Source: Streptomyces natalensis ATCC 27448
Lineage (GTDB): Bacteria; Actinomycetota; Actinomycetes; Streptomycetales; Streptomycetaceae
DNA length: 64,000 nt
NCBI RefSeq assembly: GCF_000935125.1
Contig: NZ_JRKI01000062.1
Location: forward strand, 1-64,000
Direction of reading: 5' to 3'
The translations under genes were made by a program, and so were the position numbers. Within the stretch, counting starts at the first letter, position 1. Each line of letters starts with the position of its first letter. This document shows positions 1-7,141 of the stretch, piece by piece. The notes under the pieces are model-generated. The model made no database searches, was not told the DNA's origin, and was given only the letters and a program-made list of their open reading frames with translations.

Positions 1-315
1 CCCCGGCCACGCCCCGCCCCACCCCCGGCGCCCAGGCCGACCCCCAAGCCGAAGCCGCCCCCACCCCCGCGGCCGACGCCCCCGCCCCCGCGGCACAGCC
101 CCCCGCCGCCCCCCAGGCCGAAGCCCGAGCGGGCCCCGGCGCCGCCCAAGCCCGTACTGCCGCACACCCGCCCCGCGGTGGCCCACAAACCCCACCCCAG
201 GCACTCGATGGTGACCCGGACCCTGCTGGTCACCACCCCGGCCGTGCTGGCCGGCGCCGCGCTCCGTCCCCGTTCGAGCACCTCGTCCGGTTCCTCCGGA
301 CGCCGCTCCTCGTAG
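1..315 (+). CDS. 3' end of a Pro/Lys-rich protein with C-terminal membrane segment
   Basis: One frame stays open from the window edge to a TAG at 313-315. It encodes about 65 residues dominated by Pro with interspersed Lys, Arg and Ala. A short hydrophobic stretch (LLVTTPAVLAGAAL) and a Ser/Arg-rich tail follow. The shape suggests a proline-rich stalk ending in one C-terminal membrane anchor, but the functional N-terminal part lies outside the window. The stop is followed directly by AGGAGG and the ATG of the DUF4239 gene, so the two are probably one operon. Composition alone could mislead in such GC-rich DNA, but the tight spacing to the next start supports a real gene. Confidence 0.5.
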   Translation, partial: PRPRPAPPPAPRPTPKPKPPPPPRPTPPPPRHSPPPPPRPKPERAPAPPKPVLPHTRPAVAHKPHPRHSMVTRTLLVTTPAVLAGAALRPRSSTSSGSSGRRSS

Positions 316-324
316 GAGGTTTCC

Positions 325-1083
325 ATGTCGCAATGGCTGGTACTGACCATCGCCATGGCCGCCGTCTGCGGCGTCGTCCTGGCCATCACGGTCCTCAAAC
401 AGCGCCGGATCGGCGCGGACGACGACCCGTCCGAAACGCCCGACGTCATCGAGTACATGACGATGATGGTGGGCGTGGTCTACGCCATCGTCCTGGGCCT
501 GGCCATCGCCGGGGTCTGGGAGGCCCGTAGCGCCGCCGAGGACACCGTACGGACCGAGGCGCAGGCGTTGCACGAGGTCAGCACGCGGGCGGCGGCGTAT
601 CCGCCGCCGGTGCGGGACCGTCTCCGGTCGGACGTCGACGCCTATGTCGGCTACGTCGTCCACAAGGAATGGCCGGTGATGACCGAGCAGCAGCGGCTCA
701 CCCAGCACGGTACGAATCTGCTGGCCAAGGTCCGCTCCGACGTCATCGGCTACCACCCCCGCAACGACTACGAAGGGCAGTCCTACCAGCCCCTCGTGGA
801 CCAGGTCGCGGTGGCCGACGATGCCCGCAACAGCCGTGCGGATGCGGCCGGTTCGACGCTGCCGGGGGTGGTGTGGTTCGGGCTGATCGCCGGGGCCGCC
901 GTCACCATCGGCCTCATCTTCACCCTGCAGATCCGGCGTTCGGCGCGCGAGCTACTGATGGCGGCAGTCTTCAGCGCACTGATCGCCTTCCTGCTGTTCC
1001 TGGTGTGGGACTTCGACGCGCCGTTCAGCAGGGCGATCTCGACCGGATCGGGGGCGTTCACCGACCTCTTCCCGCACGTGTAG
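325..1083 (+). CDS. DUF4239 (bestrophin-like domain) membrane protein
   Basis: 252 residues. Two hydrophobic segments lie at about residues 5-23 and 45-65. A soluble region of about 110 residues follows, with the ARSAAEDTVRTEAQAL segment typical of DUF4239. Two further membrane segments lie at about 185-205 and 212-230. This 2+2 layout and the conserved MMVGVVYAIVLGL segment match the family, which is predicted to be channel-like but has no firmly proven role. The ATG sits 5 nt after a perfect AGGAGG. The upstream proline-rich membrane protein is probably co-transcribed. No charge or length anomaly is visible. Confidence 0.8.
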   Translation: MSQWLVLTIAMAAVCGVVLAITVLKQRRIGADDDPSETPDVIEYMTMMVGVVYAIVLGLAIAGVWEARSAAEDTVRTEAQALHEVSTRAAAYPPPVRDRLRSDVDAYVGYVVHKEWPVMTEQQRLTQHGTNLLAKVRSDVIGYHPRNDYEGQSYQPLVDQVAVADDARNSRADAAGSTLPGVVWFGLIAGAAVTIGLIFTLQIRRSARELLMAAVFSALIAFLLFLVWDFDAPFSRAISTGSGAFTDLFPHV

Positions 1084-1233
1084 GACGTTCCGGCACCCGT
1101 ACGTAGAACGACGCGCGGGCCATGCACCGGCGCCCTGCGGTCCGCACCCGGCCGCAGGGCGCCGCCGTACCGGCTGCCTGCCCCCTTTGGCCGCCTGCCC
1201 CAATCGACCGAACACCCGCCCCCAACCAGCCGG

Positions 1234-2019
1234 TCAGTTGAACAGATCCGGCTCGCTCCGCGCGATCTGCTGGTACAGCGGCTGGTAGTTGATCCACGCG
1301 ACGAGGTCGTTGCCCAGCTGCTCCCGCGTGTGCACCGCATTGTGGTGGTCGATCAGCACCGGTTTGCCGGCCGCCCGCGCGGTCAGCTGCACCTGGCAGG
1401 ACCGCTCCATGGTGATGAACCACCAGGCCGCCGCGTCCACCGAGTCGCCGACCGTCAACAGCCCGTGGTTGCGCAGGATCACGGCCTTGTGCGGCCCGAG
1501 GGCGACGGCGATCCGGCGGCCCTCCTCCTCGTCCACGACCACGCCCGTGTAGTCGTCGAACAGGGCGTGGTCCTCGTAGAAGGCACAGACGTCCTGGGTG
1601 ATCGGGTCCAGCAGCTCGCCCAGCGAGGACAGCGCCCGGCCGTAGGTGGAGTGGCTGTGGGCCGCGGCGATCACGTCCGGGCGGGCCTGGTGGACCTGGG
1701 AATGGATGGCGAACGCGGCCTGGTTGACGTGGTAGCGGCCCTCGACCACCTGGCCCTGCGCATTGACCAGGATCAGATCGCCGACCGTGATGTGTTTGAA
1801 GGACATCCCGAAGGGGTTGACCCAGAAGCAGTCGGTGAACTCCGGGTCCCGGGCGGTGATATGGCCCGCCACGCCTTCCTCGAACCCGAAGCGCCCGAAC
1901 AGCCGCAGCGCCGCGACCAGGCGTTCCTTGCGGTACCGCCGCTCGTCCTCGGCGGTCTCATGCGTGGGCGGCATCGCGAACTGCAGCAGCTCGGTGGGTA
2001 TCGGCGTCGGCTCGGGCAT
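1234..2019 (-). CDS. Class II aldolase/adducin family protein
   Basis: 261 residues. The fold signature includes the metal-binding HSH pair (AAAHSHSTYG, about residues 121-125) and the later NHGLLTVG histidine near 187. The glutamate that usually precedes the substrate-side histidine in true fuculose-phosphate aldolases is not evident in NQAAFAIHSQVH. It may therefore be a decarboxylase or epimerase-like relative rather than an aldolase. I chose ATG 2019 because AAGGAG lies 6 nt upstream; a GTG at 2037 lies upstream of that site. It is followed 143 nt upstream on the same strand by a 3-carbon acid reductase, which suggests a role in small hydroxy-acid metabolism. Substrate unknown. Confidence 0.75.
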   Translation of the reverse strand: MPEPTPIPTELLQFAMPPTHETAEDERRYRKERLVAALRLFGRFGFEEGVAGHITARDPEFTDCFWVNPFGMSFKHITVGDLILVNAQGQVVEGRYHVNQAAFAIHSQVHQARPDVIAAAHSHSTYGRALSSLGELLDPITQDVCAFYEDHALFDDYTGVVVDEEEGRRIAVALGPHKAVILRNHGLLTVGDSVDAAAWWFITMERSCQVQLTARAAGKPVLIDHHNAVHTREQLGNDLVAWINYQPLYQQIARSEPDLFN

Positions 2020-2162
2020 CGGGCTCTCCTTCGGCACGTACGGCTCACAGCGCTCCCCCCAGGGCGGAAGCTACTCTCCGGTACTTGCAAGAGCCAGGGC
2101 TGCGACGGGCATCGATGCCCAACGCCCGTCCCGCACCGCCGGCACCACGAGCGGCCGGCGGC

Positions 2163-3047
2163 TCACTCCACCCCGTATCCGCTCAGCAGCTCCACCCCGC
2201 GCAGCAGCGCCGAGTGGTCGAGGGCTCCGTCACCGCGGGCCACGGCGGAGGCGATGAGCTGGGCCGCGACGGCGCCGACGGGGAGCGGGACGCCGACGGT
2301 GCGGGCGGCGTCGAGGGCGTTGCCCATGTCCTTGTGGTGCAGCTCCAGTTTGAAGCCCGGGGTGTAGTCGCGGGCCAGGAGGCCGTCCTTCTTACGGGCC
2401 AGCACGGTGGAGCCGGCCAGTCCGCCGCCCAGGACCTCCAGCGCGGCGGCGAGGTCGACACCGGATTTCTCCAGGAAGACCACGGCCTCCGCGACGGCCT
2501 CCAGATTGACGGCGACGATCAGCTGGTTGGCGGCCTTGACGGTCTGCCCGGCACCGTGCGGGCCGCAGTGCACCACCGTCCGGCCGACCGCTTCGAGGAC
2601 GGGCCGGGCCGCGTCGAAGTCCGCCTTGTCGCCGCCGACCATGATCGACAGCAAACCCTCGACGGCGCCCGCCTCACCGCCCGAGACGGGGGCGTCCAGC
2701 ACCCGGATGCCCTTGTCGGCGGCGGCCCTGGCCAGGTCGATGGAGGTCTGCGGGGTGATGGAGGAGTTGTCGATCAGCAGCGCGCCGCGGCGGGCGTTCG
2801 CCAGGATGCCGTCGGGGCCGTACGCCACGGCCTCGACCTGTGGGGACGCCGGGACCATGGTGATCACGACGTCGGCGTCGCGGACCGCCTCAGCGATCGA
2901 GCCCGCTTCCGTGCCGCCCGCCGCGACCAGCGCTTCCGCCCGCCCGGGGCTGCGGTTCCAGCCGCGGACGGTGTGTCCGGCCTTGGCGAGGTTCACGGCC
3001 ATGGGGCTGCCCATGATGCCGAGGCCGATGAAGCCGATGGTGCTCAT
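2163..3047 (-). CDS. glxR: 2-hydroxy-3-oxopropionate reductase / beta-hydroxyacid dehydrogenase
   Basis: 294 residues with the N-terminal Rossmann motif GFIGLGIMGSPMA (about residues 5-17). The family substrate-binding segment DAPVSGGEAGAVEG lies near 118-131, and the catalytic lysine lies in VKAANQLIV near 170. Members reduce tartronate semialdehyde to glycerate or oxidise 3-hydroxyisobutyrate. The tartronate-type assignment is favoured by the close match to the GarR/GlxR signature and by the IclR-type operator just upstream, since glyoxylate and allantoin genes in Streptomyces are controlled by IclR-family AllR. The gene symbol is tentative. Starts with ATG; the aldolase-like gene follows on the same strand. 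Confidence 0.75.
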   Translation of the reverse strand: MSTIGFIGLGIMGSPMAVNLAKAGHTVRGWNRSPGRAEALVAAGGTEAGSIAEAVRDADVVITMVPASPQVEAVAYGPDGILANARRGALLIDNSSITPQTSIDLARAAADKGIRVLDAPVSGGEAGAVEGLLSIMVGGDKADFDAARPVLEAVGRTVVHCGPHGAGQTVKAANQLIVAVNLEAVAEAVVFLEKSGVDLAAALEVLGGGLAGSTVLARKKDGLLARDYTPGFKLELHHKDMGNALDAARTVGVPLPVGAVAAQLIASAVARGDGALDHSALLRGVELLSGYGVE

Positions 3048-3065
3048 TGCCCCACACCCACTAAC

Positions 3066-3080
3066 TTCCGCATAACGGAA
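3066..3080. promoter_or_regulatory. IclR-type operator palindrome
   Basis: TTCCG-CATAA-CGGAA is a perfect 5-bp inverted repeat with a 5-bp spacer, starting 19 bp upstream of the reductase ATG. IclR-family regulators of Streptomyces commonly bind TTCCGnnnnnCGGAA-like sites. The position would let a repressor block the promoter. Assignment to a particular regulator is inference. Confidence 0.55.
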
Positions 3081-3136
3081 TCAAACTATCGCTATTCGAA
3101 ATCCATGATGTGTGGCGCGGGGCGGAGCGTCAACCG

Positions 3137-3736
3137 TCAGAGCTCGTCGATGGCGGTCAGGTCGATGTCGATGTCGAAGGGGGCGGAGAGCTTGAGGTGG
3201 TTGTGGTGGATGCCTGTGGGGGCATAGGAGCGCGCCTCTGTGTCGAGCTCGAACGTGTAGATGACTGGGCGTTCGTCTACGCCGGTCATCTCAACCAGCC
3301 AGAAGTGCGGGATACCTGCATTGGCATACTTGTGCGGCTTGGTGTCACGGTCACGGGACTCGGAATCGGGCGAGACGACCTCCACGGCGAGGACCACGTC
3401 CTTGACCTCGAAATAGGTCTGAAGGCGGCTGCCCACCGCAGTGGCACGCACCACCGAGATATCCGGTTCCGGGCCATTGCGCTTGTCGATCATCACCGTC
3501 ATCTCCCGCCGCACGCGGAATTCATCCGGGACCGTGGCACGCAGACCACGCTCCAAGAGATACATCACCAGCGTGTGGAAATCCCGCTGCAGACTCACGA
3601 AGACCAGACTCCCGTCGATCAGCTCGGTGTGCGGCGGGAGGTCAGGCAGTGCGAACAGGTCGTTCACGGTGTAGCCGTTCCTCGGCGGCACCGGCCACGA
3701 GGTCGTGGGCGTGGTCTGCAGGGGCTCGGCAGTCAT
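3137..3736 (-). CDS. Uma2-family (DUF820) putative restriction-fold endonuclease
   Basis: 199 residues from ATG 3736, which has GGGAGGA 5 nt upstream; the frame also extends upstream to a GTG at 3772 without a better site. The PD-(D/E)XK-like core is visible: ELIDGSLVF, then EPDISVV, then LAVEVVSPDSESRDRDTK, with YANAGIPHFWLV closing the domain. Uma2 proteins are abundant in Streptomyces and cyanobacteria, and their biological role is unsettled. The gene sits alone between the reductase operon and guaA, with a likely terminator upstream of it. Nothing in the surroundings points to a partner toxin, antitoxin or transposase. Confidence 0.8.
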   Translation of the reverse strand: MTAEPLQTTPTTSWPVPPRNGYTVNDLFALPDLPPHTELIDGSLVFVSLQRDFHTLVMYLLERGLRATVPDEFRVRREMTVMIDKRNGPEPDISVVRATAVGSRLQTYFEVKDVVLAVEVVSPDSESRDRDTKPHKYANAGIPHFWLVEMTGVDERPVIYTFELDTEARSYAPTGIHHNHLKLSAPFDIDIDLTAIDEL

Positions 3737-3794
3737 GGTTCCTCCCATAGACGGGATTCTGGGCCGTACCACCGAGCGTACCCACCGGGTACGA

Positions 3795-3836
3795 CAACGC
3801 CGCCACTCAAACGAATGAGCGACGGCGCCGGCGTTG
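3795..3836. terminator. Possible stem-loop terminator downstream of guaA
   Basis: CAACGCCG and CGGCGTTG form the base of an imperfect inverted repeat lying 25 bp beyond the guaA stop codon. There is no clear T-run, as is usual in Streptomyces. It also lies just upstream of the Uma2 gene, so the two transcripts would be separated here. Confidence 0.4.
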
Positions 3837-3861
3837 ACAGGAGAGGGGGCCTACCGAAGGA

Positions 3862-5445
3862 TCACTCCCACTCGATCGTCCCCGGCGGCTTGCTGGTCAC
3901 ATCCAGCACCACCCGGTTCACGTCCGCGACCTCGTTCGTGATGCGGGTCGAGATACGGGCGAGGACGTCGTAGGGCATCCGCGTCCAGTCCGCCGTCATG
4001 GCGTCCTCGGAGGAGACCGGGCGCAGCACGATCGGGTGGCCGTAGGTGCGGCCGTCGCCCTGGACGCCGACCGAGCGGACGTCGGCGAGCAGGACCACCG
4101 GGCACTGCCAGATCTCGCGGTCCAGGCCGGCCGCGGTCAGCTCCTCGCGGGCGATGGCGTCGGCCTCGCGCAGCAGGTCCAGGCGGTCCTTGGTGACCTC
4201 GCCGACGATGCGGATGCCCAGGCCGGGGCCGGGGAACGGCTGGCGGTGGACGATCTCGTCCGGCAGGCCCAGCTCGCTGCCGACCATCCGGACCTCGTCC
4301 TTGAACAGCTGCCGCAGCGGCTCGACCAGCTCGAACTCGATGTCGTCGGGCAGCCCGCCGACGTTGTGGTGCGACTTGATGTTGGCGGTGCCGGTGCCGC
4401 CGCCGGACTCGACGATGTCCGGGTAGAGCGTGCCCTGCACCAGGAACGCCACCGGGTGGTCGTTCGGCGCCTCGGCCACGATCTCGGCCTGGGCCTGCTC
4501 GAAGACGCGGATGAACTCGCGGCCGATGATCTTCCGCTTGGCCTCGGGCTCGGACACCCCGGCCAGCGCGGCAAGGAAGCGCTCCTGGGCGTCGACGACC
4601 TTCAGCTGGACGCCGGTGGCGGCCACGAAGTCCTTCTCGACCTGCTCCGACTCGCCCTTGCGCATCAGGCCGTGGTCGACGTACACACAGGTCAGCTGGT
4701 CGCCGATGGCCTTCTGAACGAGGGCGGCGGCGACCGCGGAGTCCACACCGCCCGACAGCCCGCAGATCGCGCGCTTGTTGCCGACCTGCTCGCGGATCGC
4801 GGCGATCTGCTCCTCGATGATGCTCCCCATCGTCCAGCTGGGCTCGATGCCCGCGCCGCGGTAGAGGAAGTGCTCCAGGACCTGCTGACCGTGGGTGGAG
4901 TGCAGCACCTCGGGGTGGTACTGGACGCCGTACAGCCGCTTCTCGTCGTTCTCGAAAGCGGCGACCGGCACCACGTCCGTGGACGCGCTGACCGTGAAGC
5001 CCTCGGGCGCGGCCGAGCAGGCGTCGCCGTGCGACATCCAGACGGACTGCTCGGCCGGGGTGCCCTCGAAGAGGGTCGAGCCGGGCCTGGAGACGGCCAG
5101 CGGCGTACGGCCGTACTCGCGGGCGCCGGTGTTGTCGACCGTGCCGCCGAGGGTGGTGGCCATCAGCTGGAAGCCGTAGCACATGCCGAAGACCGGGACG
5201 CCGGCCTCGAACAGGGAGCGGTCCAGGCGCGGGGCGCCCTCCGCGTAGACCGACGAAGGACCGCCGGAGAGGATGATCGCCTTCGGGTTCTTGGCGAGCA
5301 TTTCGGCCACCGGCATGGTGGACGGCACGATCTCGCTGTAGACCCTGGCCTCGCGGACGCGGCGGGCGATGAGCTGGGCGTACTGGGCGCCGAAGTCGAC
5401 CACGAGGACGACGTCCGGGGCGGCGGCAGGGGGTCCTGATGACAC
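3862..5445 (-). CDS. guaA: GMP synthase (glutamine-hydrolysing)
   Basis: 527 residues, the usual length. Converts XMP to GMP using ATP and glutamine in purine synthesis. The class I amidotransferase domain fills residues 1-205, with the nucleophile in GMCYG and the His/Glu pair in YHPEV. The ATP-pyrophosphatase domain follows with the PP-loop GLSGGVDSA. The dimerisation domain ends in KPPGTIEWE. The GTG start has GGAAGG 7-8 nt upstream. A minus-strand -10-like TAGAAT at 5493-5488 overlaps the divergent promoter of the chorismate mutase leader, so the two transcription units share one short intergenic region. Confidence 0.98.
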   Translation of the reverse strand: MSSGPPAAAPDVVLVVDFGAQYAQLIARRVREARVYSEIVPSTMPVAEMLAKNPKAIILSGGPSSVYAEGAPRLDRSLFEAGVPVFGMCYGFQLMATTLGGTVDNTGAREYGRTPLAVSRPGSTLFEGTPAEQSVWMSHGDACSAAPEGFTVSASTDVVPVAAFENDEKRLYGVQYHPEVLHSTHGQQVLEHFLYRGAGIEPSWTMGSIIEEQIAAIREQVGNKRAICGLSGGVDSAVAAALVQKAIGDQLTCVYVDHGLMRKGESEQVEKDFVAATGVQLKVVDAQERFLAALAGVSEPEAKRKIIGREFIRVFEQAQAEIVAEAPNDHPVAFLVQGTLYPDIVESGGGTGTANIKSHHNVGGLPDDIEFELVEPLRQLFKDEVRMVGSELGLPDEIVHRQPFPGPGLGIRIVGEVTKDRLDLLREADAIAREELTAAGLDREIWQCPVVLLADVRSVGVQGDGRTYGHPIVLRPVSSEDAMTADWTRMPYDVLARISTRITNEVADVNRVVLDVTSKPPGTIEWE

Positions 5446-5476
5446 TTCGCGGCCTTCCGGCGGTGGAACGAGGGGG

Positions 5477-5506
5477 TTGGACTTTCGATTCTAACGGGCT
5501 CATACT
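5477..5506 (+). promoter_or_regulatory. Promoter of the chorismate mutase leader (leaderless transcript)
   Basis: TTGGAC (5477-5482) and CATACT (5501-5506) are separated by 18 bp and resemble a HrdB-type promoter. The expected transcription start, 7-8 nt beyond the -10, coincides with the ATG at 5514, so the leader peptide would be translated from a leaderless mRNA. The guaA promoter runs across the same bases in the other direction. Confidence 0.55.
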
Positions 5507-5513
5507 TGGCGCC

Positions 5514-5585
5514 ATGTCCACGCAGCAGACCTTCGTCTTTACCTATGGCACCGGCCCGTCCGGCTGCCATGGTCGTGCTGCTTGA
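5514..5585 (+). CDS. Putative Phe/Tyr-rich leader peptide of chorismate mutase
   Basis: A 23-codon ORF beginning MSTQQTFVFTYGTG and ending in TGA at 5583-5585. Residues 7-11 are Phe-Val-Phe-Thr-Tyr, so three of five consecutive codons call for the end products of the chorismate mutase branch. It is followed 25 nt later by an 11-bp GC-rich hairpin, and then by the chorismate mutase gene 107 nt after the stop codon. A stalled ribosome at the Phe/Tyr codons could favour an alternative pairing of CGGCCCG (5552-5558) with CGGGCCG (5616-5622), which would open the terminator. This is a sequence-based prediction of classical attenuation; no conservation test was possible. Confidence 0.55.
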   Translation: MSTQQTFVFTYGTGPSGCHGRAA

Positions 5586-5610
5586 TCGACTGACAAGCGA
5601 CTTCCCCAGG

Positions 5611-5637
5611 CGCCCCGGGCCGACAAGGTCCGGGGCG
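5611..5637 (+). terminator. Attenuator hairpin upstream of chorismate mutase
   Basis: CGCCCCGGGCC (5611-5621) pairs with GGTCCGGGGCG (5627-5637) around the loop GACAA, giving an 11-bp stem with one G-U pair, followed by TTCTGCATT. It lies between the leader peptide and the chorismate mutase start, not after a gene, which is the arrangement expected for a transcription attenuator. Confidence 0.65.
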
Positions 5638-5691
5638 TTCTGCATTCGGGACCACGTCGGCTCCGGGGCCCGTACCCCAGGAGATACGGAT

Positions 5692-6000
5692 ATGAGCACC
5701 GACACCGCGACCGCCGCCCCCGCCACCGCGCCCGACACCGGCGCCCGCACCCCGGAGGCGGCCGGGCTGATCAGCGATGCGCGCAGCCGCATCGACGATC
5801 TCGACGGCCGCATCATCGGCCTCGTACAGGAACGGATGGCCGTCTCCGCCGTCATCCAGCGCGAACGGCTCGCCTCCGGTGGGCGCCGGGTGAACCTCGC
5901 CCGCGAGATGGAGATCCTGGCCCACTACCGCAACCAGCTCGGCAGGCCGGGCACGGCGCTGGCGATGACCCTGCTGGAGCTGTCGCGCGGGCAGGTCTGA
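5692..6000 (+). CDS. Chorismate mutase, AroQ type
   Basis: 102 residues. Rearranges chorismate to prephenate, the committed step toward Phe and Tyr. The helical AroQ pattern is clear: SRIDDLDGRIIGLVQERM, then AVIQRER, then GGRRVNLAREMEILAHYRNQLG, with the active-site Arg residues of the first and second helices in place. The ATG at 5692 has AGGAG 8-9 nt upstream. The preceding Ala/Thr/Pro-rich 30 residues are a low-complexity N-terminal extension common in Streptomyces copies. It stands alone, with its own putative attenuator upstream and a hairpin downstream. Confidence 0.9.
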   Translation: MSTDTATAAPATAPDTGARTPEAAGLISDARSRIDDLDGRIIGLVQERMAVSAVIQRERLASGGRRVNLAREMEILAHYRNQLGRPGTALAMTLLELSRGQV

Positions 6001-6013
6001 GAGGGGCCGGGAG

Positions 6014-6043
6014 GGGCCCGCTCGGGAGGCAGGAGGCGGGCCC
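6014..6043 (+). terminator. Terminator of chorismate mutase gene
   Basis: GGGCCCGC (6014-6021) and GCGGGCCC (6036-6043) form a perfect 8-bp stem with a 14-nt loop, starting 14 bp after the stop codon. Confidence 0.5.
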
Positions 6044-6599
6044 GGAGGACGGGGACGGACCAAGGCCCCGCATGGCCGGAAATCGTCGGCTTCAAGGCCC
6101 CGGCGAGGGCGCGAGACGAGGCGGCGCGCGCGGCTCAGCGGCCGGATCTGAGTTCGGTTGCCGACTCACCCGTACGGCGCGTGACCGGCCGCCGAGGGGG
6201 TTCGTTGTTCCCGGTGCCACGTCAGCCAGGCGCGGCCTGCAGGACTACGCGTAGACGCCGCCCCACGGGCGGAAAGCCGGAGCGATGAGACGCCGACCGC
6301 TTGCCGCGGTCCACGTCGTGGGACCTCGCTTCGGTGCCGTGGCCGGTCAGCAGGGGACAGCAGCCCGGTCACATCCGATGGGGTGGTCGGTCCTGGGGAC
6401 GCCCGGGACCGACCGCATCCGGTCGAAACGGTTGCGCCGAGTGAGGCGCATCCAGGACGATGCTCGACGTACCGCTTTCCGCGCCCGGTACGGCCTTCGG
6501 CATTGTCATTGGTCCAACCACCGCGCGGCCCGCACCACCTGAACCACACCGCACCACCCCATAGCCAGCGGCGCTACCCCCCCCCCAGCGCCGCCCGTC

Positions 6600-6689
6600 G
6601 GTGCCGGCGCTGCCCTGACGCCGGCACCGAAAGCAAAGGGCCCCGTGGCCGTCCGCATCCCCCCCTCGCGGACGGCCTCCGGGGCCCTT
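6600..6689. terminator. Tandem strong hairpins
   Basis: GGTGCCGGCG/CGCCGGCACC (6600-6609 with 6619-6628) is a perfect 10-bp stem. It is followed by a longer stem in which AAGGGCCCCG (6636-6645) pairs with CGGGGCCCTT (6680-6689) and GGCCGTCCGC (6647-6656) pairs with GCGGACGGCC (6668-6677), with a 3-nt internal loop. The symmetric A and T flanks suggest termination in both directions. No annotated gene lies within 500 bp on either side. Confidence 0.65.
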
Positions 6690-6979
6690 CGCTATGCCTT
6701 TGCTGTGCCTCCGCCTTGCTTTTTCGGTGCCTCCGCCTTGCCTTCGTGGTGCGTCCGCCGTGCCGTTGCCGGGCCCGGACCGTGTGGCGCCCGTGCCTCA
6801 CCAGGTCACGGTCGAGCCAGGGCCCTCGACCATGCATCGGCCGGTCGTCCACGCGCCGGCGTGCGCCACCCGCCCGTCCGCGGCTCATCACACGGCCCAT
6901 GCGGGACCTCTGCATGGGCCGTGCATGACCTGTGCGTGATCTGTGCGATCCCTGTGAGCCATGTGAGCTATGTGAGCCG

Positions 6980-6995
6980 TGTGACGAGCATCACC
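6980..6995. promoter_or_regulatory. CRP-like site
   Basis: TGTGA-CGAGCA-TCACC fits the TGTGA-N6-TCACA pattern at nine of ten half-site positions. It lies about 150 bp upstream of the wall-protein ATG. Streptomyces Crp recognises related GTG-N6-GAC-type sites, so the assignment is tentative. Confidence 0.3.
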
Positions 6996-7141
6996 GTCAA
7001 TCGCCCCTCCGCCGAACAACCATTTTCAGCCATGACTGGTCATGTACCTGCAATCGCACGGCCACCCCGCGCCCCACCGCGACGGCCCGCACCCTCATGT
7101 GCCGGACCCCATGGCACTTTGGACCCCGAGAGGTCTTCTCG

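Larger units (their letters stand above)
6044..7141. other. 1.1-kb gene-free stretch with tandem terminators, repeats and hairpins
   Basis: I see no convincing coding sequence here: the open frames lack family features or good start sites. The stretch holds a perfect 10-bp hairpin at 6600-6628 and, directly after it, a long stem at 6636-6689 of the form AAGGGCCCC...GGGGCCCTT. Three 22-bp tandem units start at 6705, 6727 and 6749 (core GTGCCTCCGCCTTGC). There is an 11-bp perfect hairpin at 6892-6922 (ACGGCCCATGC arm), direct TGTGAGC repeats near 6955-6980, a CRP-like site at 6980-6995 and a CATGAC-TG-GTCATG palindrome at 7031-7044. The two terminators imply transcription through 6100-6600, possibly a non-coding RNA. 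No tRNA T-arm was found. Confidence 0.5.

Noticed and set aside
4036..5439. 467-codon plus-strand ORF antisense to guaA
   Set aside because: Mirrors the codon bias of guaA; no family motifs and guaA is certain.
3851..5521. 556-codon minus ORF in another frame of guaA
   Set aside because: Out-of-frame shadow of guaA with very high Arg/Gly/Pro content.
6166..6549. Candidate small genes in the 6.1-6.6 kb region
   Set aside because: No ribosome site, no recognisable family and codon use unlike neighbours; kept only as a possible RNA region.
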